Source: Sphingobacterium sp. (lineage in GTDB: Bacteria; Bacteroidota; Bacteroidia; SpSt-205). Taken from it: a stretch of DNA of 7,353 nt. The position numbers were made by a program, and so were the translations under genes. The first letter of the stretch is position 1, and the number at the start of each line of letters is the position of its first letter. Below the pieces are notes generated by a model, which had not been told where the DNA came from, did not search any database, and saw nothing but the letters and a program-made list of their open reading frames with translations. Shown here piece after piece: positions 6,087 to 7,353 of the stretch. The stretch spans positions 1-7,353 of the forward strand of contig JAPYWM010000058.1 in assembly GCA_028276345.1 (NCBI GenBank). Reading direction: 5' to 3'.

Positions 6087-6392
6087 CTACTTGGCTTTTT
6101 GAATGATTTCCACCAAGCGCCAGCGCTTAGTCCGGCTCAGGGGGCGCGTCTCCATGATCCGCACCACATCCCCAACCCGCGCTTCCTGGCGCTCGTCGTG
6201 GGCCGCAAATTTACTGAATCTCCTGACAGACTTCTTATAGAGGGGATGGGGCTCACGTCGATCCACCCGAACGATAATGGTCTTTTGCATGCGGTCGCTT
6301 ACGACCACGCCGATAAACTCTTTTCGGCGGCCACGCTGGGGCTTCTGAGAAGTATCCCCCTCTGGCATGATGGATTTGGTCTCTTCGGACAT
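6087..6392 (-). CDS. rpsQ: 30S ribosomal protein S17 with N-terminal extension
   Basis: S17 is a primary 16S rRNA-binding protein with an OB fold. The conserved part starts near residue 23 (RKEFIGVVVSDRMQKTIIVR) and includes RREPHPLYKK, RRFSKFAAHDE, and GDVVRIMETRPLSRTKRWRL (about 73-92), ending in VEIIQKAK. The KF-AHDE and METRPLS segments resemble Bacteroidota S17. The product is 101 residues, against about 80-90 in most bacteria, because of a roughly 20-residue hydrophilic N-terminal lead (MSEETKSIMPEGDTSQKPQR). The ATG at 6392 is chosen because it sits 3 bases after the rpmC stop in a TAATCTATG context like that of rplP. An internal ATG at residue 9 would give a 93-residue protein but would leave a longer gap than other junctions here. 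Confidence 0.97.
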   Translation of the reverse strand: MSEETKSIMPEGDTSQKPQRGRRKEFIGVVVSDRMQKTIIVRVDRREPHPLYKKSVRRFSKFAAHDERQEARVGDVVRIMETRPLSRTKRWRLVEIIQKAK

Positions 6393-6395
6393 AGA

Positions 6396-6605
6396 TTATT
6401 TAGGTTGCGAATAGGCTCGACGTTTTTCATTGATAACGGTCAAAATCCGGGCGATATCCTTCCGCAAGGCCGGTATGAGGGAAGGCGCCTTTGGCAAGGG
6501 GCTTTGCGCATTTTGATAGCGCAGCTTTGACAGCTCTTCGCGCTTCTGGCGAAGCAGCTTATGCAGTTCGGCTAAGGTATAGGCACGGAGTTCTTCAGCC
6601 TTCAT
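6396..6605 (-). CDS. rpmC: 50S ribosomal protein L29
   Basis: L29 is a small two-helix protein near the peptide exit tunnel, where signal recognition particle and trigger factor dock. The 69-residue product starts MKAEELRAYTLAELHKLL, in line with the usual MKA.ELR..s.eEL start, and carries the second-helix motif RKDIARILTVINEKRRA (about 48-64). The middle (YQNAQSPLPKAPSLIPAL) is weakly conserved, as is common in this protein. The ATG lies inside the 3' end of rplP, an 11-base out-of-frame overlap; the position is supported by the canonical N-terminus. No Shine-Dalgarno site is present. Confidence 0.96.
   Translation of the reverse strand: MKAEELRAYTLAELHKLLRQKREELSKLRYQNAQSPLPKAPSLIPALRKDIARILTVINEKRRAYSQPK
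6595..6605 (-). other. 11-base out-of-frame overlap of rplP 3' end with rpmC start
   Basis: The rplP codons for Tyr-Glu-Gly and its TGA stop contain the rpmC ATG in another frame (GATTATGAAGGCTGA). Both termini match family expectations, so the overlap is likely real. It probably couples translation of L29 to L16, since no Shine-Dalgarno site precedes the rpmC start. Confidence 0.85.
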
Positions 6606-7032
6606 AATCTACCCGATGGACGAATTTGGTTTTGAGAGGCAGTTTATGGGCGGCTAAGCGGAAAGCCTCCCGAGCGGCTGCTTCGGAGACGCCCTCACAC
6701 TCAAAAAGTACGGTACCTGGCTTGACCACCGCCGCGTAAAACTCTACATTGCCTTTTCCTTTCCCCATGCGCACCTCCAGGGGTTTGCGGGTGATGGGCT
6801 TATGCGGGAAGATACGAATCCAAATCTTGCCTTCCCGGCGCAGGTAGCGTGTCAGGGCCACCCGGGCTGCTTCAATCTGGCGGGCCGAAATAAGGCCCCC
6901 ATCTATGGCCTTGAGCCCGAAGGAGCCAAATACGACCTGATTGCCTCGACTGGCTATCCCCCGGATCATGCCCTCATGCAGGAGCTTGCCCTTGCGGTCT
7001 TTGCGAAACTTCGTACGCTTGGGTTGCAGCAT
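6595..7032 (-). CDS. rplP: 50S ribosomal protein L16
   Basis: L16 lies near the A site and peptidyl transferase center and helps tRNA accommodation. The 145-residue product begins with the canonical MLQPKRTKFRK and contains FGSFGLKA, the ISARQIEAARVALTRYLRRE block (about 49-68), GKIWIRIFPHKPITRKPLEV (about 69-88), RMGKGKGNVEFYAAVVKPGT and a C-terminal AAHKLPLKTKFVHR. Compared with E. coli and with other members I recall, the segment between RKGK (about residue 16) and FGSF (about 36) has some 5-7 extra residues (around LLHEGMI). The ATG lies 3 bases after the rpsC stop; the TGA stop falls inside rpmC. The family call is secure. Confidence 0.98.
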   Translation of the reverse strand: MLQPKRTKFRKDRKGKLLHEGMIRGIASRGNQVVFGSFGLKAIDGGLISARQIEAARVALTRYLRREGKIWIRIFPHKPITRKPLEVRMGKGKGNVEFYAAVVKPGTVLFECEGVSEAAAREAFRLAAHKLPLKTKFVHRVDYEG

Positions 7033-7035
7033 AGA

Positions 7036-7353
7036 TTATCGACGTTTGGTTTTTTCTTTTCCGGAGCGGCGCTCGGACCGACTGCCCGCCTTGGTAGAGG
7101 CAGAAGAGGTGTTTTCAGCCATCCAGGGGAAAAGGTCTACTTTGCCGTAGAGTTCGCCGCGAGAGATCCAGACTTTTACACCAATGACGCCATAAATAGT
7201 ATGGGCTTCCGCAAAACCGTAATCCACATCTGCGCGCAGCGTCTGGAGGGAGATGCGGCCTTCACGGTACTCTTCAGAACGGGACATGTCGGAGCCGCCC
7301 AACCGCCCATTGCAGCGGATTTTGATGCCCTCGGCCCCAGCCCGCATGGCCTG
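7036..7353 (-). CDS. rpsC: 30S ribosomal protein S3, C-terminal part
   Basis: S3 is a head-domain protein of the small subunit lining the mRNA entry tunnel. Only the last 105 codons and the TAA stop are in the window; the frame stays open to position 7353, so the N-terminal KH domain lies outside. The visible part is the C-terminal domain: QAMRAGAEGIKIRCNGRLGG, RSEEYREGRISLQTLRADVD, YGFAEAHTIYGVIGVKVWIS, then GELYGKVDLFPWMAEN. It ends in a low-complexity Ser/Arg/Lys tail of about 25 residues. A Met three codons in from the window edge is internal and not a start, because the preceding codons Gln-Ala also match S3. The gene leads the visible part of the operon and is followed by rplP after 3 bases. 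Confidence 0.97.
   Translation of the reverse strand, partial: QAMRAGAEGIKIRCNGRLGGSDMSRSEEYREGRISLQTLRADVDYGFAEAHTIYGVIGVKVWISRGELYGKVDLFPWMAENTSSASTKAGSRSERRSGKEKTKRR

Noticed and set aside
6099..6530. Plus-strand open frame of 143 codons across rpsQ/rpmC
   Set aside because: Antisense to two ribosomal genes and without recognisable protein features.

Overview
The window is a fully coding stretch of the fused S10/spc ribosomal-protein operon, all on the minus strand. In transcription order (high to low coordinates) it holds rpsC (S3, C-terminal part only), rplP (L16), rpmC (L29), rpsQ (S17), rplN (L14), rplX (L24), rplE (L5), rpsN (S14), rpsH (S8), rplF (L6), rplR (L18), rpsE (S5), rpmD (L30), rplO (L15), secY, and the first 230 codons of map (type I methionine aminopeptidase). 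The operon enters past position 7353 and leaves past position 1. There are no RNA genes, mobile elements, CRISPR arrays or plus-strand genes that I can support. No intergenic gap exceeds 9 bases.

The organism looks like a member of the Bacteroidota or a close FCB-group relative, with moderately high GC (mid-50s percent by eye). The reasons are: secY is followed directly by map with no adk between them; S14 is the 89-residue zinc-free form; the L5, S17, L15 and SecY sequences have Bacteroidota-like stretches (for example the SecY C-terminus around DTLQQIES and LLMRHYEGL, and S17 RIMETRPLS); and Shine-Dalgarno sequences are nearly absent ahead of the start codons. I cannot place it below phylum level from this window.

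The genes encode large-subunit proteins (L16, L29, L14, L24, L5, L6, L18, L30, L15), small-subunit proteins (S3, S17, S14, S8, S5), the membrane channel that receives nascent chains (SecY), and the enzyme that trims their initiator methionine (MetAP). The window therefore runs from ribosome assembly to co-translational export and N-terminal processing. Many junctions are 4-base ATGA overlaps or 2-4 base gaps, which suggests tight translational coupling.

This is a conserved housekeeping locus, and I found no new biological system in it. The points worth a second look are small: a T directly before the start codon in 14 of 15 genes, together with missing Shine-Dalgarno sites; a 38-base overlap that gives S5 a C-terminal tail encoded inside rpmD; an insertion near the N-terminus of L16; an N-terminal extension of S17; and unusual residues in MetAP and SecY.
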